This document shows positions 5,366 through 5,876 of a stretch of DNA of 5,876 nt, in pieces. Each line of letters opens with the position of its first letter. Positions within the stretch are counted from its first letter, which is position 1. A program made the position numbers and the translations under genes. Location: positions 1-5,876 of the forward strand of contig MERE01000126.1 in the NCBI GenBank assembly GCA_001771975.1. Direction: 5' to 3'. The notes below the pieces were generated by a model. That model was not told where the DNA came from. It made no database searches and saw only the letters and a list, made by a program, of their open reading frames with translations. Origin of the DNA: Betaproteobacteria bacterium RIFCSPLOWO2_02_FULL_68_150. GTDB taxonomy: Bacteria; Pseudomonadota; Gammaproteobacteria; Burkholderiales; SG8-39.

Positions 5366-5876
5366 ATGGCCGAGCTGACGCAGTTCGGCAAGAATATCGC
5401 CATCCGCGGCCGCCGGATCGCGCTGCGCGGCGTCAGGCCGGCGGACGCCGGGTTCATCTTCGCGCTGCGCTCCGACGAATCGCGCAACCTCCATATCTCG
5501 GCGATCGACGGCAGCGCGCAAGACCAGCGCCGCTGGATCGACGCGTACCTGCACCGTCCCGCGGAATGGTATTTCGTCATCGAAAGCGAAGCCGGCGTGC
5601 CGCTTGGCGCGGTGCGGATCTATGACTTGCGCGAAGCGAGCTTCTGCTGGGGAAGCTGGGTCCTGTCGCCGCAGGCGCCTGCCTTCGCCGCGATCGAATC
5701 CGCCCTGCTGATCTACGAATTCGCCTTCCACAACCTGGGTTTTCCCGCGGCGCACTTCGACGTGCGCAAGGAAAACCAGCGCGTGCTCGCCTTTCACCGC
5801 CGCTTCGGGGCGCGCGACGCGGGGCAGGACGCGGACAACTTCTACTTCACCTATGCGCGCTCCGATTACGAGCGGG
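5366..5876 (+). CDS. GNAT-family N-acetyltransferase, 3'-truncated
   Basis: The frame is open from the ATG at 5366 to the window end (170 codons plus one base, no stop). It reads as an Acetyltransf_3 (RimJ-like) GNAT protein of the kind found in sugar clusters. Visible features: IALRGVRPADAGFIFALRSDE at about 18-38, the first strand and helix; an RRWIDAYL helix at 55-62; YFVIE and GAVRIYDL strands at 69-73 and 81-88; WVLSPQ at 98-103; the long helix AFAAIESALLIYEFAF at 106-121; and FDVRKENQRVLAFHRRFGA at 131-149, where the N and the HRRFGA pattern match the family's V-x-x-x-N...h-x-k-x-G-F motif. The acetyl-CoA pyrophosphate loop (usually Q/R-x-x-G-x-G/A) is degenerate (SPQAPAF). Likely role, by context only: N-acylation of the 3-amino sugar made by the divergent fdtA/fdtB pair. 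Probably co-transcribed with GT61. The family usually has about 170-190 residues, so nearly the whole protein is present. Confidence 0.85.
   Translation, partial: MAELTQFGKNIAIRGRRIALRGVRPADAGFIFALRSDESRNLHISAIDGSAQDQRRWIDAYLHRPAEWYFVIESEAGVPLGAVRIYDLREASFCWGSWVLSPQAPAFAAIESALLIYEFAFHNLGFPAAHFDVRKENQRVLAFHRRFGARDAGQDADNFYFTYARSDYER

Noticed and set aside
5352..5378. An 8-codon open frame (ATG at 5352) overlapping the GNAT start, as a possible leader peptide
   Set aside because: It starts on the bases that form the GNAT Shine-Dalgarno region, has no ribosome site of its own, and is short enough to be chance.
3880..5580. A minus-strand frame of about 570 codons open in phase upstream of the ketoisomerase, which would make a 704-residue fusion
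   Set aside because: It lies antisense to the GT61 and GNAT genes, is full of Arg, Ala, Gln and Asp repeats with no family motifs, and follows from high GC content. The family N-terminus begins at the ATG at 3879.

Overview
This window is part of a surface-polysaccharide (O-antigen or capsule) locus from a high-GC Gram-negative bacterium. Strongly GC-rich third codon positions and the gene content fit a beta- or gammaproteobacterium, but no single gene settles the taxon. Seven protein-coding genes fill almost all the sequence. Two are cut by the window edges: a family 2 glycosyltransferase on the left and a GNAT acetyltransferase on the right. I see no RNA genes, insertion sequences, CRISPR arrays or tandem repeats, and no gene-free stretch longer than about 126 bases.

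Layout, left to right. (1) A rhamnosyltransferase-like GT2 (1-723, +) converges on a four-gene minus-strand operon, with 32 bases between the stop codons. (2) Read in its own direction (3879 down to 756), the operon is a sugar 3,4-ketoisomerase (FdtA/QdtA family), a PLP sugar aminotransferase (DegT/FdtB family), an ABC-2 permease (Wzm-like) and a short ABC ATPase (Wzt-like). The first two overlap by 4 bases (ATGA), and each remaining junction is 16 bases. (3) A 126-base divergent intergenic region separates the operon from the plus-strand pair on the right. (4) That pair is a family 61 (DUF563) glycosyltransferase and a GNAT acetyltransferase that runs off the right end.

How it fits together (inference from families). 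The ketoisomerase and aminotransferase would convert dTDP-4-keto-6-deoxyglucose to a dTDP-3-amino-3,6-dideoxyhexose (Fuc3N or Qui3N). The GNAT protein is a candidate for N-acylating that amino group. The two glycosyltransferases would add sugars to the growing lipid-linked glycan, and Wzm/Wzt would export it across the inner membrane. RmlA/RmlB-type enzymes for the dTDP-sugar precursor are not in the window. The Wzt lacks the C-terminal carbohydrate-binding domain of the E. coli O8/O9a type.

No clearly new system is visible. The points most worth a second look are the mixed specificity residues in the ketoisomerase, the GNAT protein as possible stand-in for the usual hexapeptide-repeat acetyltransferase, its degenerate acetyl-CoA loop, the short Wzt, the lack of Shine-Dalgarno sites before wzm and wzt, and a GC-rich hairpin directly before the GTG start of the GT61 gene.
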